From positions 1 through 12,965 of the forward strand of contig JAEDGN010000058.1 in assembly GCA_016297495.1 (NCBI GenBank): a DNA stretch of 12,965 nt, read 5' to 3'. Both the position numbers and the translations under genes were made by a program. This stretch comes from Coprococcus sp. GTDB taxonomy: Bacteria > Bacillota > Clostridia > Lachnospirales > Lachnospiraceae. This document shows, in pieces, positions 7,090 through 12,965 of the stretch (its first letter is position 1; each line of letters begins with the position of its first letter). Under the pieces are notes generated by a model. The model was not told the origin of the DNA, did not search any database, and saw only the letters and a list, made by a program, of their open reading frames with translations.

Positions 7090-8475
7090 CTATTTGCTCA
7101 GATATTCGTCAATACCCTTTGCAGCAGCCTTGCCTGCACCCATGGCCAGAATAACCGTCGCAGCACCTGTAACAGCATCACCGCCGGCATAAACACCTTC
7201 TTTTGTTGTCGCGCCGTTCTTCTCATCAGCAACGATACACTGCCACTTATTGATATCAAGGCCTTTCGTTGTTGAGGAAATCAGCGGATTCGGTGATGTA
7301 CCCAATGCCATGATGACGGTATCTACATCCAGCACATACTCAGAACCCGGTACTTCCACAGGTCTTCTTCTGCCTGATTCATCCGGTTCACCCAGATCCA
7401 TCTTAATAACACGAAGGCCTTTTACCCAGCCCTGTTCATCCACAAGAATCTCCTTCGGGTTGCGGAGCAGATGGAACTGGATACCCTCTTCCTTGGCATG
7501 ATGTACTTCTTCCACACGGGCAGGAAGCTCTTTCTCACTTCTTCTGTATACAATATATGTCTCTGCACCCAAACGCAATGCTGTTCTGGCAGCATCCATA
7601 GCAACATTACCGCCGCCGATGACAGCCACCTTCTGGCCACGATGAATCGGTGTATCATAATCTTCACGGAAAGCTTTCATCAAATTGTTACGTGTCAGGA
7701 ACTCATTGGCAGAGAATACACCGTTAGCCTGCTCACCCGGAATACCCATGAACTTCGGAAGTCCGGCACCGGAACCGATAAATACGGCATCATAGCCTTC
7801 ATCCTGAATCAGCTCATCAATGGTAATGGATTTACCGATGATAACATTGGTCTCGATTTCAACACCCAGCTTCTTCACATTCTCAACTTCATGAGCTACG
7901 ACTGTCTGCTTCGGAAGACGGAACTCAGGAATACCATATACAAGAACACCGCCTGCTTCATGTAAAGCTTCAAAGATCTTTACATCATAACCCATCTTGG
8001 CCAGGTCTCCTGCACATGTAAGTCCTGCAGGACCGGAACCGATAACAGCAACTTTCTTGCCTTTTTTCTCCTTTGCCCCAACTGGCTCGATATTATTCTC
8101 ACGTGCCCAGTCAGCTACAAAACGCTCCAGTTTACCAATAGATACCGGCTCACCCTTAATGCCAAGGATACATTTGCCCTCACACTGAGATTCCTGCGGA
8201 CACACACGTCCACATACAGCAGGAAGTGCTGAGGATTCACCAATGACCTGAGCAGCCTTCTCAAAATTACCTTCCTTTACCTCTGCGATAAATGCAGGAA
8301 TATTGATATTAACCGGACATCCGGTGATACATCTTGCGTTCTTGCAGTTCAGACATCTTGTGGATTCCTCCATTGCCTCTTCAGCATTATATCCGAGACA
8401 CACTTCTTCAAAATTCTTTGCACGTACTTCCGGAGCCTGCTCACGGACAGGTACTCTATTCTTCTTATCAGCCAT
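7090..8475 (-). CDS. nfnB: NADH-dependent reduced ferredoxin:NADP+ oxidoreductase, large subunit (NfnB)
   Basis: Flavin and iron-sulfur subunit of the electron-bifurcating transhydrogenase NfnAB, which links NADPH oxidation to the reduction of ferredoxin and NAD+, and the reverse, in the cytoplasm of anaerobes. The 461 residues show an N-terminal GltD-like iron-sulfur domain with eight cysteines: Cys41, 44, 49, 53 (CLNCKNARCITGC) and Cys88, 92, 98, 102 (CGRVCPQESQCEGKC). Next come an FAD-binding GSGPAG (146-151), a second nucleotide site GGGNVAMD (287-294) for NADP(H), and a C-terminal FAD motif around GGDAVTGAAT (431-440). Length matches known NfnB (about 460-470). Such proteins are often labelled GltA or glutamate synthase small subunit; the adjacent NfnA-type gene and the absence of a glutamate synthase large subunit here favour Nfn. 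The ATG overlaps the nfnA stop as TAATG, and its ribosome binding site GGAGGTGA lies inside the end of nfnA. Confidence 0.9.
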   Translation of the reverse strand: MADKKNRVPVREQAPEVRAKNFEEVCLGYNAEEAMEESTRCLNCKNARCITGCPVNINIPAFIAEVKEGNFEKAAQVIGESSALPAVCGRVCPQESQCEGKCILGIKGEPVSIGKLERFVADWARENNIEPVGAKEKKGKKVAVIGSGPAGLTCAGDLAKMGYDVKIFEALHEAGGVLVYGIPEFRLPKQTVVAHEVENVKKLGVEIETNVIIGKSITIDELIQDEGYDAVFIGSGAGLPKFMGIPGEQANGVFSANEFLTRNNLMKAFREDYDTPIHRGQKVAVIGGGNVAMDAARTALRLGAETYIVYRRSEKELPARVEEVHHAKEEGIQFHLLRNPKEILVDEQGWVKGLRVIKMDLGEPDESGRRRPVEVPGSEYVLDVDTVIMALGTSPNPLISSTTKGLDINKWQCIVADEKNGATTKEGVYAGGDAVTGAATVILAMGAGKAAAKGIDEYLSK

Positions 8476-9362
8476 TATTTGTCACCTCCACAATGTCCGC
8501 ATCCGCCGTGATGCGTATCACCTTCCTGCAGCTTCAGCATTGCTCTGCCTTCCTCAGTCTTATAGCTCTGCTGACGCTTCATTGCCAGATCAAAATCTAC
8601 CAGATGTCCGTCAAATTCCGGTCCATCTACACAGGCAAACTTCACTTCGCCGCCCACTATCAAACGACAGGCGCCGCACATACCTGTACCATCAACCATA
8701 ATCGGGTTCATGCTGACAATTGTAGGAATTTCCAGTTTCTTGGTAAGAAGACATACGAATTTCATCATGATCATCGGACCGATGGCAATACAGAAATCAT
8801 AATGGTGACCTTCATTCACCAGATCCTCGATAACCTTTGTAACCATACCATGACGGCCATAGGAGCCATCATCTGTTGTTATGTACAGATTACCTGCAAC
8901 AGCTTCCATTTCTTTTTCAAGAAGAACCAGATCCTTTGTCTTTGCTCCGGTAATAACATCAGCATCAACACCATGCTCATGAAGCCATTTTACCTGAGGA
9001 TATACAGGTGCCGTACCAACACCACCGGCTACAAACAGAATCTTCTTCTGTTTCAGCACTTCAATATCCTCCTCAATCCATTCGGAAGCCTTACCAAGAG
9101 GTCCTGTTACATCCATGAAGAAATCGCCTTCCTTAAGTCCGGCCATCTTCTCTGTTGATGCACCTACTGTCTGGAATACGATTGTGACTGTACCCTTCTC
9201 TTTGTCGTAATCACATATGGTCAGAGGTATTCTCTCGCCCACCTCATCCATCTTAACAATCAGAAACTGGCCCGGCTGACAGGATCTTGCTACACGTGGT
9301 GCTTCAATATCCATCAGATAGATCTTTTCAGCCAGTTTTTCGGCTTTTACTATTCGGTACAT
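8475..9362 (-). CDS. nfnA: NADH-dependent reduced ferredoxin:NADP+ oxidoreductase, small subunit (NfnA)
   Basis: NAD(H)-side subunit of NfnAB, related to PyrK and sulfide dehydrogenase-type FAD/NAD-binding proteins. Visible in 295 residues: the FAD-binding RIPLT (44-48) and GPLG (87-90), the NAD-binding GGVGTAP (113-119), and a C-terminal [2Fe-2S] region MVDGTGMCGACR with Cys229, Cys232 and Cys244. Asp224 lies at a position compatible with the unusual aspartate ligand reported for Nfn small subunits (known for the family; not provable here). The ATG at 9362 has GGAGG about 8 nt upstream. The last residues, THHGGCGHCGGDK (283-295), form a His/Cys-rich tail beyond the normal cluster. The gene is first in a two-gene operon with its own promoter. 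Confidence 0.9.
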   Translation of the reverse strand: MYRIVKAEKLAEKIYLMDIEAPRVARSCQPGQFLIVKMDEVGERIPLTICDYDKEKGTVTIVFQTVGASTEKMAGLKEGDFFMDVTGPLGKASEWIEEDIEVLKQKKILFVAGGVGTAPVYPQVKWLHEHGVDADVITGAKTKDLVLLEKEMEAVAGNLYITTDDGSYGRHGMVTKVIEDLVNEGHHYDFCIAIGPMIMMKFVCLLTKKLEIPTIVSMNPIMVDGTGMCGACRLIVGGEVKFACVDGPEFDGHLVDFDLAMKRQQSYKTEEGRAMLKLQEGDTHHGGCGHCGGDK

Positions 9363-9414
9363 TCCTTATCCTCCCTTATTATTTGTTAATATTTTCTCAT
9401 AGCTTGCTGGCTCT

Positions 9415-9443
9415 ATTATAACCACTTTCAATCGAAATTGCAA
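9415..9443 (-). promoter_or_regulatory. Sigma-A promoter of nfnAB
   Basis: TTGCAA (9443-9438) and TATAAT (9420-9415) have the ideal 17-bp spacing. The expected start point near 9408 gives a leader of about 45 nt with no terminator-like hairpin. I see no intrinsic terminator between the upstream gene's stop (9488) and this promoter, so read-through from the upstream operon is possible. Confidence 0.75.
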
Positions 9444-9487
9444 TAGTCATCTGCCCCCGAACGTCAGCTTGTATCCAAGCCTGAACA

Positions 9488-11041
9488 TCAAAAACGTGAA
9501 AATTCCAAAAAATTATTTGTGAAATCCGGGTGGTTCGCCAGTGAAAATTCATGTACGCCTTCTATCATTTGTAAAATTCCATCCTCGTCAGGATTCATCA
9601 TATATGAAATCAGACCGTTAATTACCGCATTGCCAACTGGATGCACCCGGTCTTTCAACGCCTCCGGCATTAATCTTATAAAAGCTGCCCTGCGGGTATC
9701 CAACTGGCACCCAAAGCCTCCAGCCAGATCAAAAACCGCTATATCTTCCAATCTATAGCCACTGGAAGCGACCAGAATATCCAGTCCGGCCCTGATGGCT
9801 GCTTTTGCTTTCTGAAATTCTCTTATATCCGCCTGGGTAATCCTGATTTTTCCCGGAACAATCTGTAATCCGGAAGAGGCATATCTTGACATAAGCCTTC
9901 CGTTGCTGTCCATTATTCCCGATTCCAGCATTGCTGCCATGCCTGCAACCATCCCTGTTCCGCAGATCCCTACCGGTGGCCTCCGTCCTATGGTCTCATA
10001 ACGTACCAACCCATACTGGATCTTTATATCTTTAACTGCACCTGGAATACTTCCTATACCACAGGAAAGCTGTCCACCCTCAAAAGCCGGACCAGCAGCT
10101 GCCGAGGTGGTCAGAATCCGTCCCCGGCAGCCGATAGCCATTTCTGCATTGGTTCCCAGATCCAGAAAAAGATGCGGTTTCTCTGCCTTATCAATGCGGC
10201 AGCCCCAAATTCCTGCCGTTATATCACCGCCAATAAATGCCGAAATTCCCGGCATCAGGAAAACAGGCACATGTTCCAGCCCTCCGATAAAAGATCTCAG
10301 TAATTCTTCCAGAGTCATTTTCTCAAAGCCCAATGAATAAGGCTTAAATGGATATTTCCCCAATCCGCTGCAGTCATATCCCCTGAGCAGATGCATCATA
10401 GTCGTATTGCCTGCAATGACAATGCATTCCACTGAAGCTTTTGTCCCTTCCATCAGCTGGCGGAATCCCTCCGACAAATCGTCGCGGATTATCCTTTGAA
10501 GCTCCGCTCCTTTTCCTTCCATGGAGGCCCGGATTCTGGCCATGACATCGGTGCCATAACTGCGCTGATGGTTAAGACCTGTATACTCTCTGCAAATATT
10601 ACCGGTGTTCATATTCACCAGCACCATGGCTATCGTCGTCGTACCTATATCCACGGCAATTCCAAGCCGCCCATCTCCGTATCCATTGAGTTCTGTCAAT
10701 CTATTTCGGCTTCCACTCTCTGACTCAATGTTCTTTACGATTGATGGAGGGACATAGAAATCCTGTTCTATTATGCCTGCTTCCAACTCTATCATGCAGT
10801 TTCCTTCCACAACAGCCTGACAGCCAAGACGATATCCTTCATTCAATTGTTCTTCCGACAGACATTGCCTGTCCGCAGTAGTAACCGGCAGAACACCTTC
10901 TCTGACCTGAATCAGACATTTCCCACACTGTCCGCTGCCACCACAATATAAAGGGAAATGTATACCTTTTTCCCTTAATATAGAAGTAAGCGGTTCAGGT
11001 GTCCGGATCTCTTCTCCATCACTGGTTATCCTGACTATCAT
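9488..11041 (-). CDS. RACo-like ASKHA-family corrinoid activation protein with N-terminal [2Fe-2S] ferredoxin domain
   Basis: Likely ATP-dependent reductive activator that returns an inactive Co(II) corrinoid protein to Co(I), as RACo does for corrinoid iron-sulfur protein. Residues 1-90 form a plant-type ferredoxin with Cys33, Cys39, Cys42 and Cys74 (C-x5-C-x2-C-x31-C). A linker follows, then from about 127 an ASKHA ATPase of the DUF4445 type: DIGTTT (131-136), AGNTTM (210-215), DLGTNAE (294-300), SAAAGPAFEGG (313-323) and GGFG (441-444). At 517 residues it is shorter than classical RACo (about 630 from memory), apparently because the ASKHA part starts early and the middle domain is missing. 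The ATG at 11041 has GAGG 8 nt upstream and lies 23 nt inside queH, suggesting coupling. No corrinoid protein or methyltransferase is in the window, so the client is unknown; methionine synthase or a methyltransferase system elsewhere is possible. Differs from RamA, which carries C-terminal [4Fe-4S] clusters. Confidence 0.85.
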   Translation of the reverse strand: MIVRITSDGEEIRTPEPLTSILREKGIHFPLYCGGSGQCGKCLIQVREGVLPVTTADRQCLSEEQLNEGYRLGCQAVVEGNCMIELEAGIIEQDFYVPPSIVKNIESESGSRNRLTELNGYGDGRLGIAVDIGTTTIAMVLVNMNTGNICREYTGLNHQRSYGTDVMARIRASMEGKGAELQRIIRDDLSEGFRQLMEGTKASVECIVIAGNTTMMHLLRGYDCSGLGKYPFKPYSLGFEKMTLEELLRSFIGGLEHVPVFLMPGISAFIGGDITAGIWGCRIDKAEKPHLFLDLGTNAEMAIGCRGRILTTSAAAGPAFEGGQLSCGIGSIPGAVKDIKIQYGLVRYETIGRRPPVGICGTGMVAGMAAMLESGIMDSNGRLMSRYASSGLQIVPGKIRITQADIREFQKAKAAIRAGLDILVASSGYRLEDIAVFDLAGGFGCQLDTRRAAFIRLMPEALKDRVHPVGNAVINGLISYMMNPDEDGILQMIEGVHEFSLANHPDFTNNFLEFSRF

Positions 11042-11618
11042 TCCTGTTTCCTCTATTATTAAATGTATAAATGCTGACTTTATCCTTCTTCCTGTTCAGA
11101 TAGCGATCTTCCTCACTAAATACACAGCCGCAGTATTTCTGCATATACATACCCATGGCCCTGGCTTTTTCCTGCCCCTCTTTAAAATAAGGCCGGAAAT
11201 CGCGATACAAAAATTCGATGCCATATTTCTTCGCCATGGCTTCCCCTGTCCGGCAAAGCAATTCATGATTCTGATAAGGGCTGATCAGTAAAGTCGTAGA
11301 AAAACTGTCATATCCATTTTCAGCTGCAAAACGGGCTGTCTCTTCAAGACGGCATAAATAACAGTAACCACATCTGCTCTCATAATCCGGATGAACATGG
11401 TCTATAAACTTTCTTAATCCATATTCATTTTCCACAACCAGTTTCATAGCGATCTGCGCCGCATAATCCGTCAGTGTGTTCTTTCTTGCCTTATATTCTG
11501 TCACAGGATGAATGTTTGGATTATACCAGAATCCAGTCGGCTCAATTCTTTCGCCGCGAAGTGTCTCAATACACATGACCGAACACGGTGCACAACATAT
11601 ATGTAATAATAACCTCAT
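11019..11618 (-). CDS. queH: Epoxyqueuosine reductase QueH (B12-independent)
   Basis: Catalyses the last step of queuosine synthesis, reducing epoxyqueuosine to queuosine at position 34 of tRNAs with GUN anticodons. It replaces the cobalamin-dependent QueG. With the ATG at 11618 the protein has 199 residues, typical of the family (formerly DUF208). Metal-binding cysteines are visible in the family pattern: HICCAPCS near the N terminus (Cys8, Cys9, Cys12), RCGYCYLCR (Cys83, 86, 89) and YCGC (Cys163, Cys165). Start choice: GGAGG lies 7 nt before the ATG but only 4 nt before a GTG one codon earlier, so the ATG is preferred. It follows the nucleoid-associated protein gene by 14 nt and overlaps the RACo-like gene by 23 nt, so it is the middle gene of an apparent operon. 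Other queuosine genes are not in the window. Confidence 0.93.
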   Translation of the reverse strand: MRLLLHICCAPCSVMCIETLRGERIEPTGFWYNPNIHPVTEYKARKNTLTDYAAQIAMKLVVENEYGLRKFIDHVHPDYESRCGYCYLCRLEETARFAAENGYDSFSTTLLISPYQNHELLCRTGEAMAKKYGIEFLYRDFRPYFKEGQEKARAMGMYMQKYCGCVFSEEDRYLNRKKDKVSIYTFNNRGNRNDSQDNQ

Positions 11619-11632
11619 CACAGATCCTCCTG

Positions 11633-12631
11633 TTATTTATTCTCAATGGAACCAATTTCCTTAATCAAAATGGACATTTTTCCATCTTCATTCTGATAAT
11701 ATTCAAAAACACTGTCATCCTTCAGCAGTTCCAGTGGAACCAATATCTCAATACCACTATCCGTCACCAGTTTTTGTTTTTTTCCAAGTTTACGTTCCGT
11801 TTTTTTACTGACATAAACCGGGATTTTTGGAATCTGCTGCTGTTCTGCCACTTCCTGATAAAGGATAGCTGCCTGCTCATTATCCTTAAATACCGCTTCT
11901 TCCAGTTCCGACACGATAATCTGCCCCTTCTCCTTTACCTGATCCGCCACAATCGTTTTGTATTCCATAATCTTCTGAGGTGCCTGCTCCTCATAACAGT
12001 GCTTGATCGTCTCCACAACAGAATCATCAATAGCCTTTACCGTTACCACTTCCGACGGCTTAAAGCTTAACTTCAATACATATTCAGCAAGATAATTTTG
12101 CTTCAATCCATCAATATGACACTCAAAGTCAGATACCTGGGCCTGATTGTCATTGATATTCAAATAAAAATATTCATTAACTTTTGGAGAAGGTCCCGGC
12201 AAAATCATAGGATTCAAGATCCAGTGTACTCTGCCATTCTGATCCTGAGACACACAGAATCTTGCCTGGTAATTACTTTTGAAAAAAGTAATATAATCCT
12301 GTTCTTCCATTGTCACCCACGCAAATAGCCCTGCACCCGATTGGATCTCCGGATTCTGCTTCATCAGATCCTGAATCTGTTCACAGATACAGTTAACAAA
12401 AGCTTCAAACTGATCACCATTTTCAGGCAGGATCTGCAATAACTCTGAATCTTCATGAATAAAACCTTTGCGAGATGTCTCATGATAATAATATTTTGCA
12501 ACCATCTGGCACAGATATCTGTACACTTCATCCTCGTCTCCAGGAACATAGCCTGAGTAAGGTACAACTTCGAAATTTGAATCAAACATACAGAAAAATA
12601 CTTTTTTAATTACGACATCCTGCCATTTCAT
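11633..12631 (-). CDS. Nucleoid-associated protein (NdpA/YejK family)
   Basis: Member of the 37-kDa nucleoid-associated protein family (PF04245). E. coli YejK is nucleoid-associated and interacts with topoisomerases; the role in Firmicutes is not well established. From the ATG at 12631 the protein has 332 residues, close to the family norm. The best-recognised part is the C terminus, LVTDSGIEILVPLELL (288-303) followed by EYYQNEDGKMSILIKEIGSI (310-329), which matches the family's usual ending. The N-terminal half begins with the IKKVFFCMFDSN type of stretch. A TTG 54 bases upstream (12685) would fall at or before the expected transcript start and has no ribosome binding site, while the chosen ATG has GGAGG at 7 nt. 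It is first in the apparent operon with queH and the RACo-like gene. Soluble, no membrane segment. Confidence 0.78.
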   Translation of the reverse strand: MKWQDVVIKKVFFCMFDSNFEVVPYSGYVPGDEDEVYRYLCQMVAKYYYHETSRKGFIHEDSELLQILPENGDQFEAFVNCICEQIQDLMKQNPEIQSGAGLFAWVTMEEQDYITFFKSNYQARFCVSQDQNGRVHWILNPMILPGPSPKVNEYFYLNINDNQAQVSDFECHIDGLKQNYLAEYVLKLSFKPSEVVTVKAIDDSVVETIKHCYEEQAPQKIMEYKTIVADQVKEKGQIIVSELEEAVFKDNEQAAILYQEVAEQQQIPKIPVYVSKKTERKLGKKQKLVTDSGIEILVPLELLKDDSVFEYYQNEDGKMSILIKEIGSIENK

Positions 12632-12676
12632 GATGTTTCCTCCTATCACGCAATAACTTCCTATGCGACAGTCATC

Positions 12677-12706
12677 ATTATACAAAAAAATATACTATCA
12701 TGTCAA
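12677..12706 (-). promoter_or_regulatory. Consensus sigma-A promoter of the nucleoid protein-queH-RACo operon
   Basis: TTGACA (12706-12701) and TATAAT (12682-12677), both perfect, are spaced by 18 bp. The expected start point near 12670 gives a leader of about 39 nt. It lies directly downstream of the tRNA terminator, so the operon is insulated from tRNA transcription. Confidence 0.8.
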
Positions 12707-12748
12707 CTGACCGTTCTTTGCCAATATTTCTGATTTGATTTTACGCGC

Positions 12749-12778
12749 AAAAAAGGATGGTACCCGTATACCATCCTT
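12749..12778 (-). terminator. Intrinsic terminator of the tRNA-Pro transcript
   Basis: On the minus strand AAGGATGGTA and TACCATCCTT form a perfect 10-bp stem with a six-base loop, followed by a short T-run, 15 nt after the 3' end of the tRNA. Confidence 0.9.
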
Positions 12779-12793
12779 ATATAATACATCTAG

Positions 12794-12868
12794 TCGGGGT
12801 GACAGGATTCGAACCTGCGACCTCTTGATCCCAAATCAAGCGCTCTAGCCAAGCTGAGCCACACCCCG
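12794..12868 (-). tRNA. tRNA-Pro (anticodon UGG)
   Basis: Complete 75-nt cloverleaf on the minus strand. The acceptor stem is CGGGGTG / CACCCCG with discriminator A. The D-arm contains GCTCAGCTTGGCTAGAGC. The anticodon arm CTTGA-TTTGGGA-TCAAG gives anticodon TGG. The T-arm carries the standard GTTCGAATC loop. The 3' CCA is not encoded (CTA follows), so it must be added enzymatically. UGG can read all proline codons through wobble. No clear promoter lies in the 97 bases upstream, so it may belong to a longer transcript starting beyond the window. Confidence 0.97.
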
Positions 12869-12870
12869 AT

Positions 12871-12900
12871 AAAAAATATAAAGCATTTATAAACAAATGC
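12871..12900 (-). other. Weak hairpin and T-rich tract upstream of tRNA-Pro
   Basis: On the minus strand GCATTT and AAATGC (12900-12883) form a 6-bp stem with a GTTTAT loop, followed by TTTATATTTTTT. It could be a weak terminator of an upstream RNA gene or a processing region between stable RNAs. The rest of 12901-12965 holds nothing I can identify with confidence. Confidence 0.3.
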
Positions 12901-12965
12901 CTTCTATTTTGATGTACCTTCAAAACTGCACATTAAATTCACACATCTGCCTTCACAGAACCACA

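Noticed and set aside
8334..9158. 274-codon open frame on the plus strand over nfnA and nfnB
   Set aside because: It is a shadow of two clearly functional minus-strand genes; its translation is low-complexity His/Cys/Leu-rich and lacks any family motif.
9446..9487. Candidate terminator after the RACo-like gene (GCTTG / CAAGC)
   Set aside because: A 5-bp stem with no following T-run; not enough for an intrinsic terminator.
9488..11041. RamA-type activator identity
   Set aside because: RamA has C-terminal [4Fe-4S] cluster motifs; this protein has an N-terminal [2Fe-2S] C-x5-C-x2-C motif and no cysteine cluster at its C terminus.

Overview
The window looks like a piece of a Firmicutes chromosome, most likely a Lachnospiraceae-type anaerobic clostridium. 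The evidence is GGAGG ribosome binding sites at almost every start, consensus sigma-A promoters, moderate G+C, and the gene set: electron-bifurcating NfnAB, the B12-independent queuosine enzyme QueH, a RACo-like corrinoid activator and an oligoendopeptidase F. The placement is an inference from gene content, because the window contains no rRNA. I see no phage genes, transposase, CRISPR array or toxin-antitoxin pair. This is core-type chromosome with a few unusual details.

Layout, left to right. At 26-4372 (minus) an ABC ATPase and a very large FtsX-type permease form a two-gene operon of the MacB/LolD export type. The permease carries a roughly 390-residue coiled coil outside the membrane. 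At 4373-4577 is a divergent intergenic region with an extended -10 promoter for each direction. At 4578-6401 (plus) is pepF, ending in a clean intrinsic terminator. At 6535-6873 (minus) is a standalone P-II signal protein gene. Its leader has a perfect consensus promoter followed within about 14 nt by an intrinsic terminator hairpin, which is the most interesting regulatory signal here. At 7090-9362 (minus) is nfnA-nfnB, with its own promoter and a TAATG junction. At 9488-12631 (minus) are a nucleoid-associated protein gene, queH and a RACo-like gene, closely spaced or overlapping, driven by a TTGACA-18-TATAAT promoter. At 12794-12868 (minus) is tRNA-Pro(UGG) with its own terminator. The last 97 bases contain no gene I can identify.

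Functionally, NfnAB links ferredoxin, NADH and NADP pools, P-II reports nitrogen/energy status, PepF degrades peptides, and QueH finishes queuosine in tRNA. The RACo-like protein probably re-reduces a corrinoid protein encoded elsewhere. Apart from NfnA with NfnB and the ABC pair, I see no evidence that these genes form one system. I did not find a clearly new multi-gene system. The best leads are the P-II leader, the orphan corrinoid activator overlapping queH, and the coiled-coil permease.
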